Source: Patagioenas fasciata | Taxonomy: Eukaryota; Chordata; Aves; Columbiformes; Columbidae | Assembly: GCF_037038585.1 (NCBI RefSeq) | Contig: NC_092520.1 | Coordinates: 145,513,104-145,577,103 of the forward strand | Direction: 5' to 3' | Length of the DNA: 64,000 bases | Shown here: in pieces, positions 1 through 13,200 of the stretch | Position numbering within the stretch: the first letter of the stretch is position 1 | How the letters are laid out: each line of letters opens with the position of its first letter | The notes under the pieces: generated by a model | Told to the model about the DNA's origin: nothing | The model's database searches: none | What the model saw: the letters and a program-made list of their open reading frames with translations, nothing else | Translations under genes and position numbers: made by a program

Positions 1-463
1 TACTTTGTGCTGGAGAGCATCCAAAGAAGCTCAACAAAGCAGGTGAAGGGTCTAGAGAACAGGTCTTAAGAGGAGTGGCTGAGGGAACTGGGGTTGTTTA
101 GTCTGGAGGAAAGGAGGCTCAGGCAAGATCTTATCACTCTCTACAACTACTTGAAAGGAGGTTGTAATTAGGTGATTATCATCTCTTCTCCCAAGTAACA
201 AGTGATGGGATGAGAGGAAATGGCCTCAAGTTGTGCCAGAAGAGGTTTAGATTGGATGTTAGGACAAATTTCTTCACCAAAAATGTTGTCAAGCATTGGA
301 ACAGGCTGCCCAGGGAAGCGGTTGAGTCACCATCCCTGGAGGTATTTAAAAGATGTGTAGATGTGGTACTTAGAGACACGGTTTAGTGGTGAACTTGGCA
401 GTGTTAATGGTTGGACTCCATGATATTAATGGTCTTTTCCAACCTAAATAATTATTTGATTAT
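1..463 (+). mobile_element. CR1 LINE, 3' end fragment
   Basis: This is the 3' part of a CR1 non-LTR retrotransposon, cut on the left by the window edge. On the plus strand it shows the decayed end of the reverse-transcriptase ORF: a block equivalent to [10 protein letters not shown] near 95-130, [12 protein letters not shown] near 300-335, and a terminal LD-type tail. A short 3' UTR follows with GGTCTTTTCCAACCTAAAT near 430. The ORF has several frame breaks, so the copy is old. The ORF seen on the opposite strand at 179-379 is only its shadow. Confidence 0.9.
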
Positions 464-1029
464 GTGGTTCTTGACTAGCTCTATCTAGTTTTATACATCA
501 ATTATTAACAGCTGAGGATATTAGATGTACTGCTGATAGATGTCTTCTGGTTTAATTTCATTCAAAATTAATTAAGTTCATGTGTTCCAAGAATATTCCA
601 TGATGTGACTTGAAGTACTGTAAGTGGGGACAATTGAGAGATTCACTTCAAAAGCACAGTCCTGACCTAAATTAAAATGCTAATATAGACACACCTACAG
701 GATCCTTCTCAGAACCTTGAGGGAATGGAAATCTTATGATCTTGACCAGGTGCTGGAAGCAAAACCTGTAGCTTGAAATACATTCCATGAGGCTTGTTAA
801 GGCCTGAAAAATATGAGTAGGATCTCAGATCTTGGTATGGAAGACCCCAATGAATTTTGTCCCTAGCAAAGGACCTATCTCTGTAACAATACAACTCTTT
901 GATTCCATTCCAATTGGAGAGTGGCAGGAAAAATATTCTGGATATTGGTGATGTAAATAAGAAGCTAGTGACCCTAAGTACAATGACCAGTTGTCTTTTG
1001 CACAAGACATCAACAGTGTGAGTATTTAG
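464..1029. other. Unannotated A/T-rich spacer
   Basis: Intergenic sequence between two CR1 fragments. I see no exon-like ORF with splice sites, no RNA gene and no clear repeat here. Confidence 0.5.
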
Positions 1030-2425
1030 AAGCATAGAGTCATAGCATGGTTTGGTTTGGAAGGGACATTTAAAGGTCATGTAGTCCAACTCCCCTGCAA
1101 TGTACAAAGACATCTTCAACTACATCAGGTTGCTCAGAGCCCTGTCCAACCTTACCTTGAATATTTCCAGGGATGAGGCATCTACCACCAATCTGGGCAA
1201 CCTGTGCCAGTGCCTCACCACCCTCATTGTAAAAAATTCGTTCCCTTGTTTAGTTAAAAATCATTACCCCTTGTCATATCACCACAGGCCCAACTAAAAA
1301 GTCTGTCTCCATCTTTCTTATAGGTCCCCTTTAAGTAATGAAAGGTCACAATAATGTCTCCCCAGATCCTTCTCTTCTCCAGGCTGAAAAACCACAGCTC
1401 TTTCAGCCTGTCCTCACAGTAGAGCTGTTCCAGTCCTCTGATCATTTTTGTGGCCTCCTCTGGACCCTTTCCAACAGGTCAATGTCTTTCTTGTATTGAG
1501 GAACCCAGAGCTGAATGCAGTATTGCAGGTGAGGTCTGACCAGAATACAGTAGCATCACAGAATTGCTTCCCTCGACCTGCTGGCCATGCTTCTTTTGAT
1601 GCAGCCCAGGATATGGTTGGCTTTCTGGGCTACAAGTGCATATTGCTGGCTCATGTCCAGTTTTTCATCCACCAATACCCTCAGGTCCTTTTCAGCAGGA
1701 CTGTTCTCAATCCCTTCATGCCCCAGCCTGTATTGATACCAGAGGTTGCCTGGACCCAGGTGCAGGACCTTGCACTTGGCCTTGTTGAACCTCATGAGGT
1801 TCACTAAAGCCCACTTCTTGAGCTTGTCTAGGTCCCTCTGGATGGCATCTAGAGGTGTGTTAATTACATCACTCAGTTTGGTGTGATCTGCAAATTTGCT
1901 GAGGGTGCACTCAATCCCACTGTCTATGTCATTGACGAAGATACTACAAATCCCAGTATAGGCCCCTGAGGGACACCACTCATCAGTGATTTCCATCCAG
2001 ACACTGAGCCAATGACCACTAGACTCTGAATGCTACCATCCAACCAATTCCTTATCCACTGAACAGTCTACCTATCACTTCCATATGTCTATGATTTAGA
2101 AGGACGTTGTGGGGGATTGTGTCAAAGGCCTTACAGAAGCCTTGATATCTGACATCTGTAGGTCTTCCCTTGTCCACTGATGTAGTTATTGCACCATAAA
2201 AGGCCACTAGGTTGGTCAGGCAGGACTTGCCCTTGGTGAAGCTGTGCTGGCTGTCTCAAATCACCTCTCTGTCCTCCATGTGCCTTAGCATAGCTTCTAG
2301 GAAGATCTATTCCATGATCTTCCCAGGCACAGAGATGAGGCTAACAGGTTGTTAGCTCCTAGTGTCCTCCTTTCTACCATTCTTAAAAACAGGTGCAATG
2401 CTTCCCTTTTTTCAGTCACTTAATA
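1030..2425 (-). mobile_element. CR1 LINE, long 5'-truncated copy
   Basis: A CR1 copy read on the minus strand. Its 3' end is near 1030, where the CATAGAGTCATAG tail and GGAAGGGACATTTAAAGGTC sit on the plus strand. It extends upstream to about 2425. The minus-strand frame at 1556-1996 encodes the reverse-transcriptase palm with the FADD box changed to FADH, followed by [10 protein letters not shown] and the region around [12 protein letters not shown] second open piece at 1254-1445 carries LKELWFFSLEKRR. Frame breaks separate the pieces, so it is non-functional. The plus-strand ORF at 1448-1807 is its mirror image. Confidence 0.92.
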
Positions 2426-4561
2426 TAGAATCCTCAAATGTTGAGAGAACTATTGTCAACAGAAGGGTCATTAATATTCTGTAAGTCTGTATCGCACAAA
2501 CTTGCACTATAGTAAGCAGCACTGATTCCCTTGAAGCAATTTGACTAACACTGGCAGCCTTAGACATGTTTTTTATGAGATGCAGAAGCTGTTTAATCAG
2601 TACATAGGTGACACTGGGAAAGTCCTTCTGAGGTTCTTAGCCTTTCCTTCCACTCCAACATTCTAGAGGTCTTGAGGATGTCCCCATGTGCCTCATGCAC
2701 TTACATTCTTTTAAAGTATAGGTAATCTGCCAATACCAAAGCACACTGCCTATGGAAATACCTGGTTATGAAGATGAAACATTTTAAATGACAGCAATGT
2801 AAAAAAATAGAAAATAGTAAGGATCCTGAGAGAACAGCAAAAGAAACTGAGAGAAATATGAAACCAAAAGGAAATGGAAATTTGAAGAGTCGCTATTGCA
2901 TTTACATATGAGATGTGGCAGGGAAAAGGCACAGCACTCAATTTGTCCTCAGATTAATGCTGTTGTGTAGTGTAAAGGAGACTGCTTGAATTTTGTGGGC
3001 AATCAACTTTGCTGTTTCAGAAAATGAGTGACACCCCTGCATAAAGTTCCACTTGCTTTCCTTTCTGTTACTTGTGCAGCAGACTCCTGGATCCTATCCT
3101 GCTACTTCCCCTACTCTTGCCTGTCTGTTCTTGGGTAGGGAGGACACTCTACAGTACTCACAGGAGGAAAAAAGAATCTTTGGTGATGTGAAATTACTGT
3201 AAGAAGGCTATTAGTTTTGTTGTCTATTTCTTTGCTGGCTGTTGTGTAAAAGAGCCAGGCATACAGCAAGACTAGTCAGTGAGGATAATAAAACTAAGTA
3301 TGGAATTCTAACAAGTTCATAAAATACACAAAATGAAAAAAAAAAAAATAGTTTCCTTTTAATCTCTGCTGTAATAATCTCTAATGTTGTATTGAGACTA
3401 TGTAAATCTACTTTCACGAATACAGTCCTCTAAGTACTTTTTTCTTTTGTTATTTGTGTTTTTTTTCAAAAATGAGTATCTTAAAAAGATACTTGTAGTA
3501 TATAAACTAACTTTTCAAAATCTTTACATTATTCACATTATTAATGTGTGTTTACTCTTCTGTCAAATAGAAGTTGTATTTCTAAACAAATATGCAATCT
3601 GGAAAACAAAGTCAATACAGGCCTAATTTCTCCACATTTATGAAATGTACATGTTTGCCTAAATTATTTAAATACTAATACAAATCAAATGACTTTCCCT
3701 CATATGTAGTAACTTACAATAAATCATAAAATCTTCAGTTTTGGAATTATGTTTTTGCTTTTTACACTCATGCAAATAATATACTGTTGTGGTATTCCAT
3801 TATGATACGCTAATAAATAATGTTATTTTTAATGTACATAGTATACTAAAAGGTGGATAAATGGATTAAGGTCAAAATACTCCTGAGTAATTTTGCGAAT
3901 ATTCATCTGATTTTTTCAACATATGGACATATTTCTTAATATTTTCAAAATACAGATGTTTCCACTATCTTGAAGGTTTAATAGTAGTTTGTGTAACTGA
4001 GAAATGCAAATTTTATATATATATGCATAAGCTGTTTCACAAACGTCTTGCAAATTAACTCTCAGAGTCTGTAACATTTCAGCCATACTACGTGTTCAGT
4101 ACATTCTCATAAGTTCCTTCATTGCCCAAAGTAATTCAACGCAATCAATACTGGCATTTTAATGAATGTGATAATACAAAATATTGGGACATAACTTTCT
4201 TTTGTTGTGAATGCATTTGCAGTGTGCGTGTTCCTTTGCTTATTAATGAACTAAAATGTTGCTTAATGAAAACCACCAACAGTAGTGGCCATCAAATTTT
4301 GCCAACCGAAACATCTCACCAGAAAGCCAACAGTCCATTTTTTTGATTGCTTGTTTTTGTAAAAAGAAATGCCAGGCATTTAAAGTACCATTGGCAAATT
4401 ATAAGTAGAGGTTTATTTCCAATGTTATATTGGCATTTTTTGAGGAGAAGATGCAAGCAGTCTTGGTGTATAAAGTAACAAACATTTTATCTTGGCTTTG
4501 TAATGAAAATATTTGCTAGATAGATGGTGAACAGGGTTTTTTTTTTTTTGGAATGGCAACA
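2426..4561. other. Unannotated intergenic A/T-rich DNA
   Basis: No gene or repeat family recognised. Several 60-75 codon open frames occur on both strands (for example 2750-2941, 3211-3417 and 4122-4346). They lack splice signals or recognisable protein motifs and match chance expectation in A/T-rich DNA. A T-run at 4537-4549 directly precedes the next CR1 fragment. Confidence 0.5.
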
Positions 4562-5178
4562 GTTTGATAGCTGCATTAAAAGAAGCATGACCAGCACACG
4601 AAGGGAGGCGATTCTCCCCCTGTACTCCACTCTCCTGAGACCCCATCTGGAGTACTGCATTCAGCTATGGAGCCCCCATCGTAAGAAGGACACGGACCTG
4701 CCTGAGCAAGTCCAGAGGAGGGCCATGAAAATGATCAGAGAGCTGGGATACCTCCTCTATCAGCAAAGGCTGAAAGAGCTGGGATTGTTCAGCCTGAAGA
4801 AAAGAAGGCTCTGGGAAGACCTTATAAAAACATTTCAGTACCTAAAGGAGGCCCACAAGAAAGCTGGAGAGGGACTTTTTACAAGAGCATGTAGGGATAG
4901 GACAAGGGGTAATGGCTTTAAATTGAAAGAGGGTAGATTTAGATTAGATGTAAGGAAGAAATTCTTTACTGTGAGGGTGATGAGACACTGGAACAGGCTA
5001 CCTAGACAGACAGTAGATGCCCCATTCCTGGCAGTGTTCAAGGCTAGGTCGGATGGGGCTTTGAGCAACCTGGTCTAGTGGAAGGTGTCCCTGCTCATGG
5101 CAGGGTGTGTGGGACTATATAGTCTTTAAGAACCCTTCCAATCCCAGTCATTCTGTGATATTGTCCTATGATTTGAGG
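4562..5178 (+). mobile_element. CR1 LINE, 3' fragment with open RT C-terminus
   Basis: A 5'-truncated CR1 on the plus strand with one frame open through the end of the reverse-transcriptase ORF (to 5078). Visible blocks are CIKRSMTSTRREAILPLYS, RPHLEYCIQLWSP, QRRAMKMIRELG, RLKELGLFSLKKRR, RDRTRGNGFKL and [17 protein letters not shown]1 3' UTR follows, with AACCCTTCCAATCCCAGTCA and an octamer-like tail ATTCTGTGATATTGTCCTATGATT. The frame is intact but lacks the endonuclease and palm regions, so it cannot move by itself. Confidence 0.93.
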
Positions 5179-8100
5179 GAAAAATGGCAAATCAGTATAA
5201 GAAAATTATAAAAACAGGAAAATTAAAAAACCAGGATAATATCAGGTCTTAATGTGTTTAACAGACAGTTGTTACATTGAAAGCAGCAAGAGGTGGGAGC
5301 ACTTATAACTTCCTCATCAACTTCCCAGGTTTGCCAAATTGACTGTTTTTTTAAAAGAAAAAAGAAAATTAAGGCGTTTCTTCTTGTAATAATTTCCTCA
5401 AGGTGAGAATGTATTTTATGAAGGTCAAAACTGTATTACTTGTATTCCTTTGCTTGCCAGGCAATTTTTTTTGCTACACTTTCACATTAGCAAACGGTTG
5501 ACCCTTTATCTATTTTCAATAAAAAATATCTAGTCAAACTATCACTCTATGTTTTTTAATTAAATTTTTGCATAGCAGCTGAATTACTTGGGAATGCTTC
5601 TAATGGAGAAAGAAGCTCCAGTAGATGGATAAATAATTAGGATTTGGATAGTAATTACCTACTTATTTGATGATTATTACTACAATGTTATCCCAAAGAA
5701 GGGCTTGGCCTGTGTTTGCACAATGAATAGATGCAAAACATACAACATATTTTCTATGTGTGTATTAGACAGTAATATAAAAAATCATTATTATTTCAGG
5801 TGTCAATTCCAGACTTTTTTCTGTCCATAATGAAACACAGCTACATTGGTTATGTAAGTTCTTGGTTAAACCATGTCAATTAAAGCCACTTTAAGTAATA
5901 AAATAGAGATTAAGTTATCTAGGACTGAAAGGGAAATGTAATTGTCCATTGCTACATTTCAGCTATCTGCATTTTTAAATAAATTATTTTTGAACCCTGA
6001 TATGAATGAATCCTTACTGTATTTTGCAAGTGGTCAACCAGCAAAAATGATCATTTCTAATTCCAGAGACAAATGATTGTCCCTCACCTTTAGTGTGAAG
6101 AAACGGAAAAAACACGTCTTCATTCAGGAAGCAAGAGTGGAACAGAAACCTGTGTTTCTTTTAGTATTGCAATTTCAGACTCAATCTTTGACTATATCTA
6201 GACATGGATACCTCAAGCCAGACTGAAATTCCTCCAGGGCTCCCGTGTGGTGCAATTGTCTGACACTGTTGGATTACTGCTCAATAAAGGAATGGTCAGT
6301 CCCCCCTGACTGCCGGTGGAAAGAATGCCATTCTCTCTGTAATAGCTGTCCAACAATAATGGGTGCAGCCACCACTGATGACAAAGTCCAGGACTCAGAA
6401 AAGGATGCACGCTTTTTAGAAAAGGAACTAATTGAGGAATTTTCTGGCTGTTTGCCTGTATCTGTCTCAAACATTACAAAGTCATAGTTGATTATAAATA
6501 ACTCCAGGATTGTGAAGAAGCTAGTCTGGATTTTTATGCGAGATGGTAAGGAACCTTCTTAGAATAATTTCTGGAGTTCATCTGCAATACAATTAGGTCT
6601 TACTCTAAGCTATTTTTAAGAGTGGATATCAAATTACTCATAAGGAATGGTATGTTAATATGCTGATCAGTCTGACGCAGTACCTGGTTCCGGCAAATCT
6701 GGGTAAGAGGGGATTCCAGGAATGACTAACGTGGTACTGCATCTGGTTCAACTACTATACTGGAATCACGCTCTGCGCTACAGGACACACAATTCCAAGT
6801 AGCTGTTCAAAAACAACAGTATTTATCCTTCTTTGATGCTCAGATGATGACCTTGTTTACAGAATCTTGGTTTTGCTCACTTGTAGCTTTTCAGTGCAGC
6901 CCCTGACTCAGTTACTGGGCCAGTTGCTCACGCAAGTCCTCTGAAAAATTCTGTGCATAGCTTTTAGTTGTTTGACCATCTGCCTGAGATCTCTGAGATT
7001 CTATTGACCAGAATTTTGCAAACCATTTCTATGGTTTGGGGTAGGGGGCAGTGAGATATCAAATCTTGCCTAAGAGTTTAAGGTCAAGAATTATTATAGG
7101 TTAGATACACGTTATTGTGCACCATTTAAGAAAGTGCTTGGTATTTTAAAGCAATACTTGACCCATGTTACGTGAATGATTCTGAAGGTTGTATTTTTTC
7201 ATATTCTTCAGCCCTAAGGCTAGAATTTAAACCTATAGTAAAACGGTAAGCGAAACGAAGTTTCCCAGATGCCTCATAGGACACATTTGTTTACACTGTC
7301 AGCCTTTGTTTTCCATAGCTTAGAGTGTCAGTTCCTGCATAAGGGAAGTTCAGGACTGACGGTATTACTTCATAGCTTACTTAACATCTGTATCAAGTCA
7401 TTGCTATTAATACAGCCAATTTATCATTATAAATTTTTGCAGTAATTTTAGCAAAATATAAATAAACAACAAAATCCTTATGATAAAGCTCTATGTTTCA
7501 AATGCTGGTACTCTAAGTAGAGGTACTAAAAGTAAGTGAAGTGGTACGATTTAACTGCTCTCTCATTCCTTGAGGCAATATTCACAAAATCATGTTGACG
7601 GCATAAATCCAGTACTGCTGCAAAGCCTTTGCTTTTCATGTATTTATTAAAAATTAAAATAAATATGGAAAACCAGCAACACACTAAAATCTTAGGAAGA
7701 GGTCCAAAAGCTTTAGGAAAACTATTGTCCCATTGAATTTATCTCCTGCTGTGGGTAACTGACAACATATGCTTAGCTTTATGTACTTTGTCAACATTGC
7801 GGAGAAGGTACTGATTATGCTAGAAATAAAATTATGTTTCAGAATGATCCATAGAAGTCTTGAATATTGAAGTTCTAAGAAAGCCAAATGGAAAAATAGA
7901 ATTCTTTTCAGATGGCAATACTTCTGACCTCAGAATCTATTTGTTTTGGGTGAAGTTCAGAGTTCTTGAACTTGGTGTTGAGAGATTTTATGGACCTTGT
8001 TTGTCCACTCTTTCAAATCCCCACAAAATGAGTGTACACTAGCTACCAGCTGAAGAATACAGCCCTAGTTCTTGTTGATGAGGTTTCTCTTATTTAAAAT

Positions 8101-9553
8101 GCAGCAAGTATGCCTTTAATGGCTTTAAAAAGGACTACTTGGACATCTCCCTCACAGCTTAACCAAACTCCCAGCACTTGTGCAGTTTTCCATGATTAAC
8201 TAGGTGGTTTCTTCATGCAATATTGTTTTCTCTAGAATTTCTATGAACGCAAATATTTATTTATTTTAACATTAAACTATGTAAACTAATATACTGTAGG
8301 AAAATATCACTTGAAGTAAAAGCGCTGTTCATATATTGCTCTTGCAGATGTATGCAAAAACTGATTTTAAGAGAGTTGCTCTTGTGAATCAAAAATATGT
8401 CTTAAACTTTTTAACAGGAATTCATGAAGAAGTCTCCAGTGTAGCATTGCTGCTTATACAAATGCTCTTAACATACAAATCAATTAAACTTGGAAAAAGG
8501 TAGCTGAAAAATAGATTACTGATTGCAAATTCAAAAGTACTTCTGTTAGATCTAAAAAACAGCAGGACCAAATATTTAAAACAAAAACACCCAAACCATA
8601 AAAACACCATGTCACCTAGTACAGTGTGTATTTAGACGACAATTAGAGAAGGTTAGTAAAGTGGATACTACTAATTCAGTGCACACACAGGATTGCATGA
8701 CTTGAGGTGGCAGATACGGTGCAATACTTTATCAGAATGTCTACTTAATAAACCTGGAAAAAACTTTACATTTCTGCCTATAACTGCCTAAAGAGTTTGC
8801 CAATAGACATATTCTATAAATGGGAAAAAGTATTTTAGAGCTTGGGTTCTGAGTTCTGTTACTGTCATCCAAAAGAAGAAATATATTACAATAGTTTGGG
8901 AAAGAAGGGTATTCTATTGTAGGCTTTCGTTTAACAGCAGGAGTTTTAAATGTCTATTTTTTAGTAAATTTTCTTGAAAGGAAATTGCAATGATTTTTAT
9001 AACATGATTTTTTCCTATAAAACCTTAAAAGGTAAACAAGTGTAGTATGTTTTGACTGTGGTTTTATTTTAGTGGGTAGAAAAGGGTGGGAGAATTTTTC
9101 TAAGCAAGTGGATTGCGGTCTAGCAACAAATACAATTTTTACTTTATTGCCAATTGTGGTAATACCAGTGAGGACTGAGCAAGGTGCTGATGGGATCAGG
9201 GACCTCAATATGGGAGAAATCAGATATTTCAGTTAATGAAACAGACCAAGATATTCTACACGATGGCTAATTTCAGGGTTGACAGAGCATTTTCTTATCT
9301 TGCTCATTCAAACTGTTTAATTGTTTGGATCTTACTCCTAATGTTGACCCCAAGATTGAGAGAGTGTGTTGGTTCTTATAATGGAAATGATAGTTTGCTA
9401 ACAAGCTGAACTTGGTCCACTCTTTCCCACTGATCACCAAACAACAGGTCATAAAGCCTTGAGATTCTATAAGCCTTGACTCTATTTGAAAATGTTGAAT
9501 GGTATTAAAAGAGATATTATAGAGGTAATCTCTCATATAAAAAGCTGACTGTC
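5179..9553. other. Unannotated intergenic A/T-rich DNA
   Basis: No gene recognised. The stretch 6660-7060 and the open frame at 6245-6487 (80 codons, plus strand) are a little richer in G+C than their surroundings but match no family I know. The rest is A/T-rich with short random open frames only. Confidence 0.45.
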
Positions 9554-10202
9554 TGTTTTGGTTTGGTTGCAGGGTGACAATAAACCATGGCAGATGTTTT
9601 GTTAACCCACTCTCCCCACTCTTTTTCCCCTGTAGCCCCGTCCCCCCCTGCCCCTTTTTCCACTAAGGACAGGCGATTGGGAGGCAAGAAGGACAGAGAG
9701 AGAGAGAACTGGAAAAAATTAAAAATGTTTTACTAATGCTACTAATGAAATAGAGAAAATAGTACAAAATATACAAAACCAATCTTGAAAGTCGCGGCAA
9801 AGATCAGCGCTGCTCTAGCAACAACAGAGCCTGTATCCAGAAGTCCTGGACTGGACCCTACAGCCAACCGGAACTGGATTCAGTCTGTCACTAGGCCTCA
9901 GTTCACAGGGACGACTTGCAAGGTCCTCTCCTAATGTCAGCCATATGGAAAAGGGAAGAGATCCTCGTGATCTCCCACTTTTATATGATGTATCATGTGA
10001 ACGGGATGGAATACTTAGTTGGTTTTACTCACCTCCTGCGTGCCCCTCTCGTGGGAAGTGCATCCTTATCAGTGACCTTGCATTCCATTGCTATGTCTAC
10101 CAAAACATGTATCCTACTTTAGAAAAGTGCAGCTATTAAGAAGACTTTAGCTGAAAGGAAAATTCACTAAAAGAGAAACTTGTTTTTAACAAAACCAGGA
10201 CA
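9554..10202 (-). mobile_element. Solo LTR, ERVL-like (copy A)
   Basis: A 649-bp solo LTR read on the minus strand. It begins TGTCCTGGTTTTGTTA at 10202 and ends with TG/CA-type termini at 9554. It is flanked by a perfect 5-bp TSD, CTGTC, at 9549-9553 and 10203-10207, as expected for class III (ERVL-type) integration. A TATAAAA box lies on the minus strand at about 9980-9986, and the polyadenylation signal position has decayed to AGTAAA near 9730. No internal retroviral genes flank it, so it arose by LTR-LTR recombination. It is clearly homologous, with small indels, to the LTR at 60133-60777. The short ORFs at 9916-10139 lie inside it and are not genes. Confidence 0.88.
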
Positions 10203-13200
10203 CTGTCCTACATCCCATTGTCTCAAGCTGCTTCAGAATAAGGAAAGTGAATACTTCGTTTTGTTTTCAGTTATATCACCAATTTCCCTCCATAAGGAAG
10301 TCAGCTCTTTCGGTTAATGACGGCATTCAAAACTGGCAAATCAATCCATGTCTACTTCATAAATCATGCTTGTTCAACAGAGTTTTTCTTATTTCTCTAC
10401 AAAGTTTTTAAAAAGCATCCAGTCCAATAACATTACAAACATTGTTTGATTTGGAAGACCCACAAATATGACTGGCTTCATACCACACAAACTGCTATAC
10501 TGAAGGGTGGTATTACCCACTTATTTATAACCACCTAATGTTACCATGTAAGGCTGAATCAATTAAAAAAGAAAAAGTTCCAGAACTGACAGGAATCTCT
10601 ATAAACTTTGCTCTCTAGGAGACATAACAATAACATTCAGCCCAAATTTAGAAGTTTTTGGTCTTAAATTGGCTCAAACTATTTTGGGGGTAATTATACT
10701 GGACTTTCTGTCTTTGGTAATCCAAGTGGTATGAAAGGTCTTTTTCATATTTCACAAACTCTGCAGAGAAACATAGTTTCAAGATGAGTACAGCTACAAA
10801 ACATCAACAATCAACATTTTGCTAACGCTACATTCAAGCTGAAATCAAAATGTAAGCCTCTTATGCAGCTTCTACTTCCTGATTCCTTTAAAAACTGTAA
10901 CTGGGGTATAGCTTGCAATGTGTTTCCTCCTCTTGCTTTTTCTTTACTTGCTGGATTTACATGGATTAAATTGTCCATTTCAGACTTCAGGGAATGAGTC
11001 TTGAGAGTGAGACAAATGGATTTTCGTGTTTCCTTTTGTTTCTTCATCCTTTAGTTTCCCAAAATATGGTTGCTGTCAAGAATCACTACTACTTTGGAAG
11101 AATGCCAACAACTTACACCAAGTCAGGGTATTCAATGAACTGCAGTGTTAGCCAGTAAGTAATTTTCTGTTCTGTTTCTTTGGGGTGCATTACAATAGGG
11201 AATAATCCTAAAATATAAGGGCCTTTGTCTAGATAGATTTTAAAAATCAACTGATGAGTGCCTTGAGACAAGTCAGGTGACGTAAAAGTTGAAGTAAATT
11301 CACCAATAGCAGTGTATTTCAAGGGCTACAGTGTGGCAACTCAGCTGGGAAAATGATTATCAAAACAAAACTACATCAGACCCTCAAGTAAATGATAAAA
11401 TACAGATATTAAGAAAATTACAGACTTAAAGGAAAAAAATAAACACCCAGAGATAGAGGCCTGTGTTACAAAAATCTAAATCGTACAGAATTGATGTTGA
11501 AATTGATTTTGGACAAGCTAAACACTATTGTGCATGAAAAACGTTAATATTTGATTTATTTTTGGAACTGGTTTAGTATACTAGGGACACTTTCCTCTCT
11601 TGTGATGCTGATACATGAATTAAGGATAGAAGATACTTTTGCATACTGTTTCAAGAAATTTTTGTGCACTTTAAATTAAGCAAACATCCATTAAATAGTC
11701 TATGAGTTTGTTTTCTAGACCAGTACTAGTTTACTATACATGTACATAGAAGTTGCATACCCAGTTTTTACAGATGCTAAAAAAGTCTTAGAATATTAGT
11801 GACTATTTAGCTTGTAGGCTTCAAGGAACTCTGAAAGATACTGTAATATTTCTGTGTAACTACTTAACAAAATCACAGAATAATTTTTATCAGTATTCTT
11901 CAGTTACTAACAGAATGCCATTAGTGGTGCCATTTTCTTGGTGCAGGAAAATTTTAGCAACTAGATGTCATCTTTCATTGATACTTATTACCTATCATTA
12001 AAATAGTGTTGAAAAGTATTGAGATAACAATATTAATGAAATCATTTGAGTGGAAAATCAAAACAAAAGTTATTTCACTTTTTTGTCTTCTACCAAATCC
12101 TGACAAAGAAAAATGTAACAGACATCTGATAATGCTTAATACAAACCATTAAACTTGGGAAAAATTTTAAAAAATAAAGCTATCATATGCAATACATTTA
12201 CTTTTACTGATTTACAAAATGGAGAAAATGACCTAATTAGACAAGTCTGCATTTTGAATGGACATTTTCCCTTACATAAGAAGAAAAGTATAAAGTATAT
12301 CATATAGTAATTCTCACAACCCAGAAGATACAGCTGTGTTTAAAAACACATTGAAAATGTAACTGTCTAATTTAGTTTGGTAAGAGCTACCTTTTTTGGC
12401 ATTTTGCCCAGAATACGCTTATTCCTTCTGCAAAAAAAAGTATGGCAAACTCTAAAAAAGAAAACAAACATGTTGCAGAGAGGCAAAACAGAATACATTC
12501 ATTATAAACACAACATACTTAAGGATTGCTGCCTTCAATAATCACTAACAGAAACTTGCATCTGTCTGTACGAAGAGAATAATACCTTGATAGCCAAAAA
12601 AGTGAAATCTTCAGTTTATTGACAAACCAAGAGCGGGCACTCCTGGCCTGAGAGCATGTTTGAACTCCTGAAGTCCTGAGAATGTGAATTTTCACTTTTA
12701 GTATCATAGAAACCAATGATATTACTAACTAAAATTTCACAGAAGTTCTTGAATATCCACATCTTAATATAGAATATTCAAAAAGTTGTCTTAAGTTTTT
12801 TCCCCTTGTACATGGAAGAACAAACTCTACCATTTGACTGACCTACACAATGGTCTTTAGCTGGGGTAATACTGAAATTTAAGACAAACTAATGAAGAAA
12901 ACAAGAGCTTTTAGTATTGGTATTTTTGTCTGCTGAGGATGAATGCTTCAGAAACGTTCATCATACTTTCAACTCTTAATTCAGGCACTTCTTTTCTTCC
13001 TTATGCATGGCATAACTTGTAAAGACTTACAGAGGTGCATTTGCTTAAAAAAAAAAAAAAACAAACATGATTTGTCACCACCTCCTTTGGGAATCCTGCA
13101 GTCAGCTGTGATGGGACATACAGTCTAAACTATCATATTTTCTGTTTCTTCATGCAGTGTGAAAATTACTGCAGTGTACTTTTCCAGTGCCATTATGCTA

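Noticed and set aside
6245-6487. 80-codon plus-strand ORF with an acidic, protein-like second half
   Set aside because: Considered as a decayed exon, but no convincing splice acceptor, no recognisable family and no neighbouring exon.
12519-12716. Minus-strand ORF with possible CAG acceptor and AAG|GTATTA donor
   Set aside because: Splice sites are weak and no link in frame to the 11.2-kb candidate could be shown.
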